This document shows positions 41,149 to 52,984 of a stretch of DNA of 64,000 nt, in pieces. This DNA is from Hypericum androsaemum. Lineage: Eukaryota > Streptophyta > Magnoliopsida > Malpighiales > Hypericaceae. A program made the translations under genes and the position numbers. The DNA lies in contig OZ023193.1 in assembly GCA_963995505.1 (NCBI GenBank), positions 7,214,521-7,278,520 of the forward strand. Reading direction: 5' to 3'. The notes beneath the pieces were generated by a model, which was not told the origin of the DNA, did no database searches, and worked only from the letters and a program-made list of their open reading frames with translations. Position 1 is the first letter of the stretch, and every line of letters begins with the position of its first letter.

Positions 41149-42448
41149 TCAAGTTGGCGCATGGAGGTTCGTAATGCCCAACTTTTCAAAAAGGTAAAGA
41201 AAACGTTGATGTCCCAATGCCTTAGTGAAGATGTCAGTGAGCTGGCCAGCACTATCGATCTTGCAAGAAAAAATCTCATTGGACTGGACCCGTTCAAAAA
41301 TAAAGTAGCAGTCCATTTCTATGTGCTTGGTGCGTTTGTGGTAAACTGGATTGACAGCGATATAGAGAGCTACTTGATTATCACAGAACAATGTCGTTGG
41401 GGTGACTTGTGGAGTGCGCAGTTCCTGGAACAACCAACAAAGCCAAATGAGTTCACTGAAAGTGGCTACCATGGTGCGATACTCAGCCTCTGCAGAAAAC
41501 CGTGCAACAACGGAGTGCTTCATCGTACGCCAAGAGACAGGGGCACCGCCAAACAGGAAGAAATAGCCAGTTTGGGAATGACGTGTCATGGGGCAACCAC
41601 CCCAGTCTGCATCGCAGTAAGGTGTGAGCACGGGCTTCCCCTTCGATGGCAAGAAAATCCCAAGTCCAGGTGTTTGCGTCAGGTAATGAAGGACTCGATC
41701 AGCTGCATAACCATGAGCTTGCTGTGGGTTAGTGACAAATTGACTCAGGATGCTTACCACATAAGTAATTGACAAATCGACAACCATCAACATGATCAGT
41801 GCCTGTGATCACTGTAAGGTGGTAATTTTGTTCAATCGGAAAAGAGGCCGGTTTGCCTCCCAATTTCTTACTATCCTTGAGTATGTCGATAGTGTATTTC
41901 TGTTGACTTAACACGAACCCATCTGCTAAGCGCACTACCTCAATGCCTAAAAAGTACTCCAACACCCCCAAATCCTTAATGCCAAATTTTGCATCCAAGT
42001 AGGCTGTGAGCTCCGTGATTTTTGCTTGAGCATTTCCAGCCAAGATAACATCGTCCACGTATATGAGAGCAAAAACTAATATCCGACCTTTACTGAAACA
42101 AAATAACGAAGTGTCAGAATGACACTGGACAGAACCGATATGCAATAGTGCCTGAGTAAACTTGTGGTACCAATTATGCGAAGCTTGACGAAGTTCATAA
42201 AGGGACTTTCTCAAGAGACAAACACACGTATCATAGGAAGTCGAATACCCGAGAGGCAACTTCATGTAGAATGCTTCAATAAGATCACCGTGTAAAAATA
42301 CATTGTTGACATCAAGTTGTGTAATGAACCAATTTTGTTGAATCACCACGGACGGTGGCCAGCTTTGCCACTGGCGCAAACATGTCATTGGAAGTTGATA
42401 CCTTCTATTTGGGTGTATCCTTTTGCCACTAACTACACCTTGTAGCAC
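41149..42448 (-). pseudogene. Reverse transcriptase and RNase H of Copia element C
   Basis: The frame 42448-41729 carries WFITQLDVNNVFLHGDL, the LRQASHNWYHKFTQAL box, the catalytic LIYVDDVILAGNAQ and KDLGVLEYFLGIEV. After a frameshift near 41790, the frame 41793-41149 has AADRVLHYLTQTPGLG, a DADWGGCPMTRHSQTGYFFL start of RNase H, VSWRTMKHSVVARFSAEAEY, FCDNQVALYIAVNP and HKRTKHIEMDCYFI. Catalytic residues look intact. The opposite-strand frame at 41161-41772 is a shadow. Confidence 0.88.
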
Positions 42449-43850
42449 TCAACTTCGCCAGTAGGCTTGTACTTAATTTTGTACACCCACATAGAATCAA
42501 TTGCCCTTTTTCCAGGCGGCAGAGGTTCATGAATACAAGTTCCATTGACCTTAAGAGCTCGCAGTTCATGCACCATTGCCTCCCTCCAGTGCCGCTTTTA
42601 ACGGCCTAAAAATATGTCTTTGGCTCATCACCATGTGTAATGGCTGCCAAAAAAACTCCATAACTGTCAAAAAATTTTGAGTACACGACAAAATGAGTAA
42701 GAGGATATACCACAGAGTTCCTAGATGAAGGGGTATGCCGTGGGTGGTCAATGAAGGGTGGCATGCATGTTTCATAATTATCGAGCCGCCGAGGAGCCTG
42801 TCTTGGCCTAGTACTGTATCGTACGACTGGTAAGGCTTGATCAGTCTCCACATTTTCTAAGACACGATCCACCGCAGTGACTAAATCCACTTCTTCTTGT
42901 TCTGCTCCAATTTCCTCATATATGGCTGGAGTTAGTTCCGGTTCTAAAATAGCCTTCAGAATACCAACACAACTCAGATCAGCAGGTTTTGTGGCCTGCC
43001 ATGTCTCTACTTCTGGCGAGGCATCGCCTCTGAAAGGATGTGTATGCTCGACGAAGGTAACATCCCTTGTGTTATAAATGCGCCTGTCTTCAAGATCAAA
43101 CACTCGATAACCCTTTTGACCTTCAGGGTATCCAACAAACACACACCTTCTGCTTCTCTCTTGAAACTTATCTCTATGCGGGCCTAGTACATGTGCATAC
43201 ACAAGACAACCAAAAGATCGAAGGTGATCATAACTTGGTTTTTTACCGAAGAGGACTTTATAAGGTGTTTGTTGTCAGTGGCTCTCGCAGGTAGACGATT
43301 AATCAAATACACTTCTGTGAGCACATTCTCACCTCAGAAGTATGTCGGCATTTCTGAGTGGAAGAGCAGAGCCTTTGCTGTCTCCAAAATATATCAGTGC
43401 TTGCATTCCACCATACCATTTTGTTGTGGCGTGTATGGACAAGATATCTGTAGTAGTATTCCCTTCTCCTTATAAAAATTTCTCATAACATTGGACTAAA
43501 ACTCCATTCTGTTGTTTGTCCTTACATGTTGTATCTTCTTCCCAAATTGTGTTTCCACCATGTTACAAAACATGATCAAGAAATGCGCGACTTGTGACTT
43601 ACTCTGCATAAGATAGATCAAACTCCCTATCTAAGGTCATTCATAATTGTGAGAAAATAATGCACCCCGGAGAGGGAGGCCATCTTGTAAAGGCCCCAAA
43701 TATCACAGTGAATCAAAGCAAAACATGAATCACTTTTTATTCCACTATTTGAAAAAGAGGGTGTAGTTTGTTTTGCCTATAAACATGCATAACACAAAAA
43801 CTTGTTATCTAATCGAATGTGGGTACATAAAAGCTGCAAGTGTCCTAACT
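42449..43850 (-). pseudogene. Integrase and linker of Copia element C
   Basis: The linker frame 43202-42606 starts with YAHVLGPHRDKFQERSRRC and FVGYPEGQKGYRVFDLEDR, the end of the integrase region. Upstream (43260-43850, minus strand), broken readings correspond to the integrase core, including a YTPQQNG-like stretch near 43420. Many stops make this one of the worst-kept parts of element C. Confidence 0.7.
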
Positions 43851-44330
43851 TCTCAACTGATAGATGCCCAAGCCTTTGTGCCAGATGCTCGCAGAAGCTT
43901 TCTTCCTAACATGCATGACCACCCACTTCTTCGTAATGGACTACAGCAGGTATAAACCACCACGGCGCCTACCCCACCATGGTGCCTACCCACTCCAATC
44001 AGGGTCCTCAAAGGTAAGTCCTGCAATACACATAAGTTCGCAATAAAAGTTAATAAATAGTTTATATCCTTCTTCAATCGATGAACAAAAATAAGGTTGC
44101 AGCAAAAAGTAGGGATGTATAAAATATCTTTCAGCTTTATCCCATTCGGTAGCTGGATGTCGCTAATTCCCTCTACTAGAACATCGTCACCAGTAGGCAT
44201 CTTTACTCGCGTATTTTTAGTTTGCCTTATTGAACCTATAAACAGATTAGGATCACAGGTTATATGTTCCATTGCTCCTGAATCTATGATCTAGGAGCGT
44301 TGCCCCAGGGTCATACCAACCATGTGCACT
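43851..44330 (-). pseudogene. Protease region of Copia element C
   Basis: Read on the minus strand from about 44292: IIDSGAMEHITCD carries an intact aspartic-protease D-S-G-A site. It is followed by VKMPTGDDVLVEGISDIQL and LKDILYIPTFCCNLIFVHRL. A stop at about 43853 ends the frame. Confidence 0.78.
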
Positions 44331-45345
44331 TTCGCTCCCGAGTTGCGATCCCCATGTGCGCCACCTTCTCCCCCTAACTTTAATACTTTAAGCAGCCGCA
44401 CGTACTGGTCTATGGTGAGCCCTAGAATTGAACTTGCCTCAACTTGCGCAACACACGGTAGTTGCCTTCGAACACCAGTGGTCGCTGCTCATTCTCGCTC
44501 CGTGTTGTCTCTAACTTCTTCTCCCTTCCACCAATTGGGATATCTGATTAATTTGAAACATTGATCCTTGACAAGCCCTATTTTTTTATAGTGATTGCAC
44601 TTCATCTTCTCTTTCTCTTCTTTTTGGTCCTTCGCTGCATCGACTCAACATCACCACATTTGTAATTTCTGATCTGAAAGGCTGCTACTTCAACGGTTGG
44701 TTGTCTGGTTGTCGCGATCGTGTTTATTCATCCTCCAATATCAGATAGTAGGCCTCTCCTAGGGTTGGAGATGGGTTAGTGCTTAAGATCTACGACTTCA
44801 CTGTGCCATATATCTCATCCAGCCCTATGAGAAATACATACAGCTGCTCTCGGTCTCTTGCACCGCGTATTGGTTTTTGGCATCACAGGTGCACATAGTC
44901 ATAGGTGAGATCGACTCCATCTTATCCCAAAATGACTTCAGCTTTCAAAAATAAGCAGAGACAGACATCTTGTCTTGATGTAGTAAGGACACCAAGCGTT
45001 GTAAATCATACGCTCTCAGTGCGCTTATTTTTCCAAATCTCTCTTTCAGGTTGGCCCAAACTTCTCGAGCCGTCTTTGCATAATGAACGCCGCCCTGAAC
45101 TTCCTTGTCAATTAATATGGCCAACTAGCCCTTGACCTTGGCATCGCAACACAGCCAAATATTGTAATTTGCTGAGCTTGCCTCCGATTTTGCTATGGTT
45201 CTGCTGAAAAACCTAGCTTATTTTTTTCCAAAAGGAAATTGGTCATCTCGCCAACCTAATCGGTATAATTTCTTTTGTTGAGTAACTCGCTCACGTCGAC
45301 CTGCCCCGGATTATCCGAGCGATGCAGGAAATAGGGTGATGTCAT
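44331..45345 (-). pseudogene. Gag of Copia element C
   Basis: The ATG at 45345 (minus) opens with MTSPYFLHRSDNPGQVDVSE and NYTDWVGEMTNFLL, the start of a Retrotran_gag/UBN2-type protein. This is followed by stops (one after LLEKNK), then REVWANLKERFGKISALRAY and YDLQRLVSLLHQDKMSVSAY. The type differs from the gag of elements A and B, so element C is a different Copia lineage. Confidence 0.72.
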
Positions 45346-45490
45346 GGCGGTTGCCGGACCGTTTCTATTTTTTTGTCGACATGTTATTTTTGGTGGGTTA
45401 GGTTTTCTTCGGCCGGTAGGGTTTGTGTTTGTCGGGTAGGGTTTATGTTTGGTGGGGTTCGATATCAGACCGCTGCTCCGATACCATGTC

Positions 45491-45574
45491 GAATTCGAGC
45501 AATGATCTTTATTGAATGGTAAAGGCTATATATAGCTTAAAAAAGAAGAGCCAAAACATTACTCCCAAGCATGG
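45491..45574 (-). repeat. 5' LTR of Copia element C, first part
   Basis: It matches the left LTR from GAATTCGAGC to CCAAGCATG, where the inserted element starts. The remaining part follows at 47386-47462. Confidence 0.8.
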
Positions 45575-47385
45575 GGTCAGATTCAGTGGGGACAAGGGTT
45601 GTCCCCACGGAAATAGATTAAAAGGAGTGAGATTGGCAATCTAGATAATAATAACAAAATTAGGGGCAATAGTGAAAAAGTATTATTAACCAAACCAATC
45701 TACAAATTAGGGTTAATATATTTTATGAAAAGATTAAAAAAGAAAAATATATAATTAAGTGGTGTACGTAAACCAACGCAAAAAACCTCTAAAATCTTTC
45801 GTCTCCTATTCCCATTCAAACCTTTCGTCTCCCAACACAGAAAAATAGACAATTAAAACATAAACACAAAATGTTGGAATTTTTTTGAAAAGTTAAAAAA
45901 ATTAAAAGGTTGTAGATGTTGGGTGTAATTAGAAACGTGAAGTCTGATTAATCATGCGTATGAAATCCAAATTGACAAATGAAGTCTAATTATGATGAAT
46001 AGAAATAATTAACACTCCACTAATATGTACGAAATTCAAATATTAAAAAAAACTATATAATGATGTTGGTTTGCATGTGTAGTAATATTGGTTTGCATGT
46101 GAAGTGATATTGGTTTGCATGTGTAGTGATATTGGTTTGCATATGTAGTGATATTGGTTTGCAAAGTGATATTGGTTTGCATGTGTAGTGATATTGGTTT
46201 TCCTATGAAGTAATATTGGTTTGCATGTGAAGTGATATTGGTTTCCCTGTGAAGTGATATTGGTTTACCTGTGTAGTAATTTTGGTACATTACACATACG
46301 ACTTTGGCACGAATGTTAAACTAATATAGTCAACAAAGAAACCATTGCGAGTGAATCAGAAAAACAATATCACTTCACTTACACAGCAACATCAGAAAAT
46401 GTAATCATCGGCATATGGATATGATAATCTTATGGTATTCCGTTGTAATGATATTGGTATTATTCTGCATTGATATTGGTACATTACACATACGACATTA
46501 GTACTAATATTAAACCAATATCAATGAACAAAGAAACCATTGCGAGTGAATCAGAAAACCAAAATAAAAACCGTTGATAACCAATATCACGTCAAAATAC
46601 GTTGACATTACTATCTTAAAGATAATGAATATATACACAGTTTTAGGATTAGACCGCCTTCGTCAATAACCGGCTGCCACTCCACTTTAGCCTCCTCCAT
46701 CGGAATGTGGTACTCCCGGGACCCACCTGTCATCAACGTAGGAAGAAGAGAAAAAATGGAGGAATTCCCGAGTCGACAACGTTAGGCATGCTCTCTTCTA
46801 AGAGCTCAACTTTCTCTCTCCTCGCGTCGAGAACGGGTCAACGACTCTCAGACACTCTCTCTCCAGGTTGCAGCGACGGACTGTATGGTGACAAGGAGGC
46901 GGCGGGAGCGTGCGGGCTTTAATCCTCCCTCTCTCCTTCGATGGGTCATCGACAAGGGCAGAGAAAGAAAACTGTTCGCATCCTCTTGGTAATGGAAAAG
47001 GATACGCCATTTAGAAATTGGTGTTCACCAAATAAAGAACAAAATTTGGTGGGGGTTTTAAAATGGATGATGTTGTTTGCGGCTGTTTTTTTTTTTTGTG
47101 TGCAAAGTTTGGGGAGTAATAGGAAATCCATTGTTTTTGGTTTTAAGATGAGATGGAGGTAAATGGGAGGTGAAAGGGGGACGAGGGAGAAAAGAAGAGG
47201 AGAGAGAAATAAAATATTTTTTAGGGTTTGGTTCTTATATCAAATACCGAATTTGTTCCTATGAGCAAGCATTAAATTTTGGCCATTGAATATGTAAGAT
47301 ATTTTTTTAAATCATATCTTACGGCTCAAACAAAATCTCCTCTGTGAGAACGATTTTTATGTAGTCCTCATTCAATCCAAGTTCT
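45575..47385. mobile_element. Mutator-like non-autonomous element inside the Copia C LTR
   Basis: CCAAGCATG (45566-45574) and CCAAGCATA (47386-47394) are a 9-bp target duplication with one mismatch. The intact LTR has the sequence once (CCAAGCATGGCTCC). The ends GGGTCAGATTCAGTGGGGAC and, reversed, TTGGATTGAATGAGGAC are loosely inverted. Near the left end GGGGACAAGGGTTGTCCCC is a palindrome. The interior (1.8 kb) has a minisatellite, an 80-bp direct repeat (46288 and 46476, starting ATTGGTACATTACACATACG) and a GC-rich patch at 46660-46930 without a known domain. Confidence 0.65.
46058..46283 (+). repeat. Minisatellite, 22-bp unit, about ten copies
   Basis: Imperfect tandem copies of GATATTGGTTTGCATGTGTAGT, with variants (AATATTGG, TTTCCCTGTGAAG) and one shortened unit. 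A minus-strand open frame across it is only the repeat read as protein. Confidence 0.9.
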
Positions 47386-47462
47386 CCAAGCATAGCTCCT
47401 ACAATTTAGGAAGAAAATCATATCCTACTAGGAAAGCATTAATTCTCAAGCCATGCCATACA

Positions 47463-48672
47463 CGCATCTTCAAGGTAGATGTTAAGTTGCTATACGTGAT
47501 TAAGGTACTGGACAACATACAATTATTGATAAAAAATAGACAATAGTAAATCAAATTTGGTAGTTTAGGTGGTTAGGAGCTTGATTTTTATGATTTTGGT
47601 ATTAAGTTCAAATTTTGAAATAGAGAATATATTGCTTGAATTTGTAACAAATACCAAAGTGGGTTTATGAGACCAAAAATCAACCGCCTCAAAAAATATT
47701 ATATAATGGGCTCGCTCTGATTTGGAATCTCACAGATCAGGAAAGGAGCCTTTATTTATATTTAGGTCCAAATCCAATTAGGGTTTCACTTCTATACCCC
47801 TCTCTCTGTCTTTCCCCGTCTCGAACTTCTAAAGCTCAGAGCTTTACGAGGCGAAGAAGCTCCGAACCTTGAAATCCCCAAAGCCCAATTTATCAAAATT
47901 TTCCACCGATCCAACCCCAGAAACTTCTAAAGCTCTTGTCGCCCCGGATCTGCTCCCCATAGGGTATTGCTTGCTCTGTGTATCTGCAGATATTAAAGTT
48001 CGAGTCTTTATTCTTTTTCTCTTGCTTTTACCTTCTCTTCTCTGTTAGTTTATAAACTTTTGATCGATATCTAAATTTTTTGAATGTATTTTCTAGCTTA
48101 AGACTGTTTCTGCTCCGTTTCCGGCAATAATTGTAAGATATGAATGGAGTGATTTGGCATGGTTCGTGGGGTACTTAAGATGCAAGTGTTGATGCTAGTT
48201 CTTGGCTGACGGATCTGTTTCCCGATCCGTTGTTTTTACAGTTGTAGTTTCGTATAATAATTGTCTGGACTAGTGGGGCACCCTTTACACATAACTTAAC
48301 CACTTGATTTTCTTTCCATTTTGTTCAAAAAAAGTTGGTCATGTTGCTTCCTGGTGATATTACTATTTGGAAATCTGGTGCATGGTTATCCTGGTGTATA
48401 TGCAACTTGGAAGATCGATTTGAACAACTTTTTTTCTTTCTGATGGTTTATTATGCAAATATTTTCTGTCCCATCTCTGAGTATTCTGACTTGCTAATAG
48501 TTCTCTGATTTTCTCAAGATAATATTATGTTTTTTAGATGAGCAATTGTGGATCCCATAATTTTCTTGCATGGACTCTTGCAATTGTCTTTCCACACTTC
48601 TGTTCTGATTTTGTTTGTGCACTTTCCTAGGCTTCCTGATTACTTCAATTCCTGTTCCAGGTTCTGTCTACC
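47463..48672. other. Spacer and leader of the following hAT pseudogene
   Basis: 47463-47740 has nothing recognisable. From about 47780 a CT-rich leader (CCTCTCTCTGTCTTTCC) and a T-rich intron-like stretch at about 47990-48660 (ending TTCCAG) precede the ATG at 48673. This looks like the 5' untranslated exon plus intron of a former gene. Confidence 0.5.
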
Positions 48673-50071
48673 ATGGAAATAGATACTTCTGCTGAGATCT
48701 ATGCCCCACTTCCTGTTCCTGGACTTGTCAACCTCACTCTGGATTTGACACTTCTAACCTCGGTATAGGATGTGCGTTCCTGACTGTACACTTCATCAAT
48801 AGTGATTGGAACCTAGAGAGGCAGATCCTTAATGTTATCAAGTTGCCCTTTCCTGATTCGGACGATGCCTTCAATCAAGCTGTTATCTCTTGTTCATCTG
48901 ACTGGCAACTAGAGAACAAGCTATTTACAATGACACTGGATAAATCGTACTCAAATGAGACCATAATGGGGAATCTCAGGGGTCTTCTTCCTGTTAAGAA
49001 TTCACTGTTGCTAAATGGCCAATTGCTAAAAGGGAGTTGCTATGCTCGTCTTCTCAGTCAACTGGCACAAGATGCAATGTCACGAGTGCAGGAACCTATT
49101 ATAAGGATCCGGGAAAGTGTGAAATATGTTAAAACTTCAGAAACACGTAAACAAAATTTTGCTTGAGTTGAGGCAACAACTCCAGGTTCCTATCACCATG
49201 GAGCTGGTGGTTGATGACCTAACTAAGTGGAACACAACTTACCAGATGCTAGAAGCTGCTTGCGAATTGAAGAAAGTTTTTGGTTGTTTGGATACTGTAG
49301 ATCTGGATTATAAGATCAACCCTTCAGTTGATGATTTGAAGATGTTCTTTGAGGCTGCTAGCATTCTAACTGTTCTTGCATACCCCCTGCCAACGCATTT
49401 TATCACAAGGTGACAAGAATCCAGTTTGAGCTTTCCATTGCAGTCATGAGTCATGATCCTTTTGTCCGCACACTAACTCGACCTCTGAAAGACAAGTTTG
49501 ATGAGTATTGGAGGGAAAGTTTCCTTGTTTTGTCTGTTGCTGTTGTCATGGATCCAAGGTTCAAGATGAAACTAGTCGAGTTCAGTTTTTCAAAGATATT
49601 TGGAGAGGATGCCGATAGTTTGATCAAGTCTGTGAATGATGGTATTCACGAACTATTTTTTGACTATATTCCTCCACCTTCAAATCTAGGTCAATCTGAT
49701 TCGAATATAGCCCAGGACATGCAACATCAGGTTTTCCCCATAAGATATGTTAACCCTCAAGATCTACTGGATTAATTTGAGGTATACATCTCTGCTATTG
49801 CTAGCAACAAGCACTGGATCTATATCTGGGCGAGTACCTTTTGCCTCGGGTACATGACTTCGATGTGTTGGGTTGGTGGAAACTGACCAAGGTTACGTAT
49901 CCTACTTTGTCGAGACTGGCGGCTGATATACTATCGATACCCTTTTCCACTATTGGTCCTGAATCCGTGTTTGATACTTCCATCATTTGTGGCAAGGACT
50001 GGTTTCAAAATGGATCCTTCTCGCCGTCTTCACAGTTGGAAGGTCCAATCGCAGCAATGAAATTGGAGTAA
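48673..50071 (+). pseudogene. hAT transposase-like pseudogene 2 (DAYSLEEPER-like)
   Basis: ATG 48673 gives MEIDTSAEIYAPLPVPGLVN and runs to an early stop. The reading then shifts. The frame 48843-49166 has KLPFPDSDDAFNQAVISC, LENKLFTMTLDKSYSNETI and IRESVKYVKTSETRKQNF. The next, 49126-49413, has DDLTKWNTTYQMLEAACELK. The next, 49410-49775, has LKDKFDEYWRESFLVLSVA and VVMDPRFKMKLVEF (DUF4413-type). The last, 49841-50071, has DFDVLGWWKLTKVTYPTLSR and ILSIPFSTIGPESVFD, the C-terminal hAT dimerisation domain. The order and wording fit the domesticated DAYSLEEPER type more than an ordinary hAT. The BED finger is missing and four or more frameshifts are present. Confidence 0.82.
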
Positions 50072-51205
50072 TAGACCTCGTCACAATGGGACTTTTATGT
50101 TTTTGTTTATGCTTTGTGTGGATTAAGCAGCTTTATTTTAATAGCTTTATATTAATTCTAAATATTAGTGGTTTAAATTAAGTCACGATAATTAATACCA
50201 TGGTACTTGAAATGACATAAGTGATGACATATCATAAAAATAAAAATGAGGGCAATGTATCAAGTGCACCAAATTTATTAAGTATATGAAGTTAATAGTA
50301 TAAAGTGTTGTGTGTATTTTATGAACAAGTACAAGGACCTAAAGTTTAAATCGAAGAGATGAGATTACAATTTCAAATTGTTGTCTAGAATTAGGATTCA
50401 AACCATGCCAATAAACTTGATTTGACAATATCATAATGGGGTATAAAAGATTTTGAAATTGTACATGACAACTATGATTTCTTTTTGTCCAATAACTCCA
50501 GAATTATGGCTCAAACCTAAAAAACAAGCCCATGGCTTGTGTCAACTCCCACCAGCTGAATAATGCCTCAAAGATGTCTCAATATTTCGTATCCGTAGTT
50601 TGAATCTTTTGGCTTATGTGGGAGATATTTTTCATTGTTAAAATTTTTACAAGAGCAAAGAACCTCGGTTTCACATTGATTGCACATGACCTCGAACTCT
50701 CTGATGTGCTGCGCATTTTCATCCGCTCGAAATTGTATGTACCAAAAATTAAGTATACCCGAATTTTACCAATAGTAAAATTTTTGGTGTACACCATATC
50801 TTTCTGTAATAAGTTTCATTAAAAGATCAATAATGCAAATATTATCACTTGATTTTTTTGTAGAAATAATTTTTTATACCAAATTACATTTATTGGAGAC
50901 TGAACCCTAAAATTCTGACAATTTGTTTGTACGCCTTGTGCCTCTGTATTATTATCAATTGATATAGAATGATCACCATAAAATAACCCCCAATTATGTG
51001 GGTTTTGAGGGCCTACCTAGGGCTAGGAGGCTTGTTAAGGCTAAAATTTAGTGCCGAAACATAATACCTGATTAGGAGCTAGGGTATAGAATTATAGTAG
51101 GAGGAGGACTGCGGGATCGATCGTCTGGGGTATCTTATTTAGGTTTAGAACTGGCCGCCGCTCCCAAGCCATAAACAAAAGCAAGTCTCTTCTAGTCAGA
51201 AAATC
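50072..51205. other. Spacer
   Basis: AT-rich sequence. Small frames on both strands at 50579-50822 have no domain I recognise. The F-box leader may begin near 51130. Confidence 0.4.
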
Positions 51206-52330
51206 ATGTCATCGCCGGAAAATTTATCTCCGTCCACCACCTTTGTGAGCATCAGCCAAGCTCCTTGCGACCATGTTGACAAACAAAAGCCGGCGAGTGA
51301 GAGCCAGTTGGATGATCTTCCTGCCGATGTACTCTTCGAAGTGCTTATTAGGGTTCCTCCGAAAGCCGCAAGGAGCATGAGAGCGGTCTGCAGACGCTGG
51401 AACTCTATCATCTCCACTCCTCACTATGCCACACGCTCGTTCTCTAAATATCTGAGCACCGAAGACCATGCTTATGAGATTCCATCCAGAAAATCGTCAT
51501 ATGTTGTTTCCCTTGGAGGCTGATCCCACCACGTTAAAGGAACCCCGGTTCGATCTCAGCTACGTATCACATCAATGCGATCCTAGCTGGATGGTCTCTG
51601 CATCGGAGGATCTGATCTTGCTCAGGCGACAATGTAACAGCTTATTTGTGTGCAATCCGTTCACAAAGGAAAGTTCCCTTCTTCCTCCATTAGATGCATC
51701 GCAGAAAAGATTGTTTAAGCTTGTTTGCGAACCCGGCCAAGGACACAGATACAGGGTTGTGAGCTATAATTATGAGGTGGGGAATTTACTTTTCTACGAC
51801 ATATTCATATCTGAGACAGGCAGATGGAACTCCGTCGTTGGGGCATAGTTCATTGGTACAGCGATAAGAACTTCGTGGCCTACGACCCTTTCCAAGATAA
51901 TTCTACCTTAATTCGCCGTCCTTCGCAAATGTCTCATAATCCTCGGAGCTTTTATTGGCTTGGTATAGTACGCGGTTCACTTACAATATCGCAGTTTGAT
52001 TGCTGATGGATAGGGCAGACGTATTTCTACGATCTGGCTATTTGGGAATACAATCAAGAATTAGGACGTTGGATCTTTAAAAGGATGCACACAATGTATC
52101 TGCGAATGGTAGCTCTCCATCCTACTGAAGATGTTGTCTATTTGAAAACATTTTATGGTTTAGCTTTGCATGATTTCTCCGAAGGCCGCGACAATTTTTC
52201 CGAATTAGAGATACCCATTGAGGTTGGACGGATAGAGTTATACCACTTCAGTGTGATTCCCTTTCTTCTAACACGACCTTGGTGCCCTACTCCTGTGCGT
52301 AGATATACCCACCGAGGGTTGGACGGATAG
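51206..52330 (+). pseudogene. F-box protein pseudogene 1
   Basis: ATG 51206 leads to an F-box at about residues 37-71: LDDLPADVLFEVLIRVPPKA, then ARSMRAVCRRWNSIIS. The frame shifts near 51480. The second frame (to 51848) has RFDLSYVSHQCDPSW and LFVCNPFTKESSLLPPL, an F-box-associated type of repeat. A second shift near 51830 leads to WGIVHWYSDKNFVAYDPF. An in-frame TGA is at 52004-52006, after which the same frame continues with ELGRWIFKRMHTMYLRMVAL to 52330. F-box proteins bind SKP1 in SCF ubiquitin ligases, with the C-terminal part choosing the target. This copy cannot make the full protein. Confidence 0.85.
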
Positions 52331-52609
52331 TTATACCACTTCAATGTGATTCCGTGCCCTACTCCTGGCCGTTACGGTTCATATTGATCATAATTATTTC
52401 AGCGTTTTGGATTATTTCATGGATTATCACTTTCAGGAGTTTATATTTATTCTAGCGTTTGTTTTGCTATTAACCCATTGATGCTAAGGAACCAACTGTT
52501 TTTGCCATCTGTCTACAGCTAATCTTGTAGCAAAGAACATTTATTCTACCGAGAGTGGATTCGGTTCTGGATGTGTAAAATACTCCAAGACCGTTCTAGG
52601 AGATAAAAT
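52331..52609. other. 3' flank of F-box pseudogene 1
   Basis: It contains a short duplication: the stretch GGTTGGACGGATAG-TTATACCACTTCA at 52226 recurs at 52317. No gene. Confidence 0.5.
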
Positions 52610-52855
52610 AGTTTGCCATATTATGATAGAATGATTCGGCCAGTTATGATAGAATGGTTCGCTCAATTATGATAAAATAGTTTCATGGAACCATCCCGAA
52701 AAAATCGGGACTGCGCCCGAGATAAAAGAGGTTGGATAGAATGGTTCGCCCAGTTATGATAAAACGGTTTCACGGATAAAAAGAATTGATAAAATAGTTT
52801 GTTTAGGTATGATAAAATAGTTCGCTCAATTATGATAAAATGGTTCGTTCCTCAG
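52610..52855 (+). repeat. Degenerate tandem repeat, about 23-bp core
   Basis: Six or seven imperfect copies of (C/T)CAGTTATGATA(G/A)AATGGTTCG with spacers, beginning at about 52614. The unit length varies (23 bp, with longer spacers). Confidence 0.75.
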
Positions 52856-52984
52856 GACCATACTAGAAATGTCACTCCAGTACCAAATCTGGTCCCTAGT
52901 CTACGGGCACAAAATGTCGTAAGATTTTATGGAAATTTAGATTCAAATCCTAGCATTGTATAAAAAAATTATCTTTTAAAAAAA

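Larger units (their letters stand above)
40982..47462 (-). mobile_element. Copia element C, minus strand, right LTR split by a Mutator-like element
   Basis: Short LTRs lie at 40982-41141 and at 45491-45574 continued at 47386-47462, both starting GAATTCGAGCAATGATC in plus sense. Between them are gag, protease, integrase, reverse transcriptase and RNase H in Copia order on the minus strand. The primer site TGGTATCGGAGC is at 45475-45486 and a polypurine tract, TTGAGGGGAAG, lies next to the left LTR. The coding part has several stops and shifts. The far end of the right LTR matches the left only loosely, so 47462 is approximate. Confidence 0.85.

Noticed and set aside
41161..41772. 203-codon open frame on the + strand
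   Set aside because: It lies fully antisense to the RNase H of Copia element C, which has clear motifs. The + frame has none.
46036..46290. 84-codon minus-strand frame with repeated N-I-T and H-M-Q-T words
   Set aside because: It is the 22-bp minisatellite read as protein. No independent evidence for a gene.
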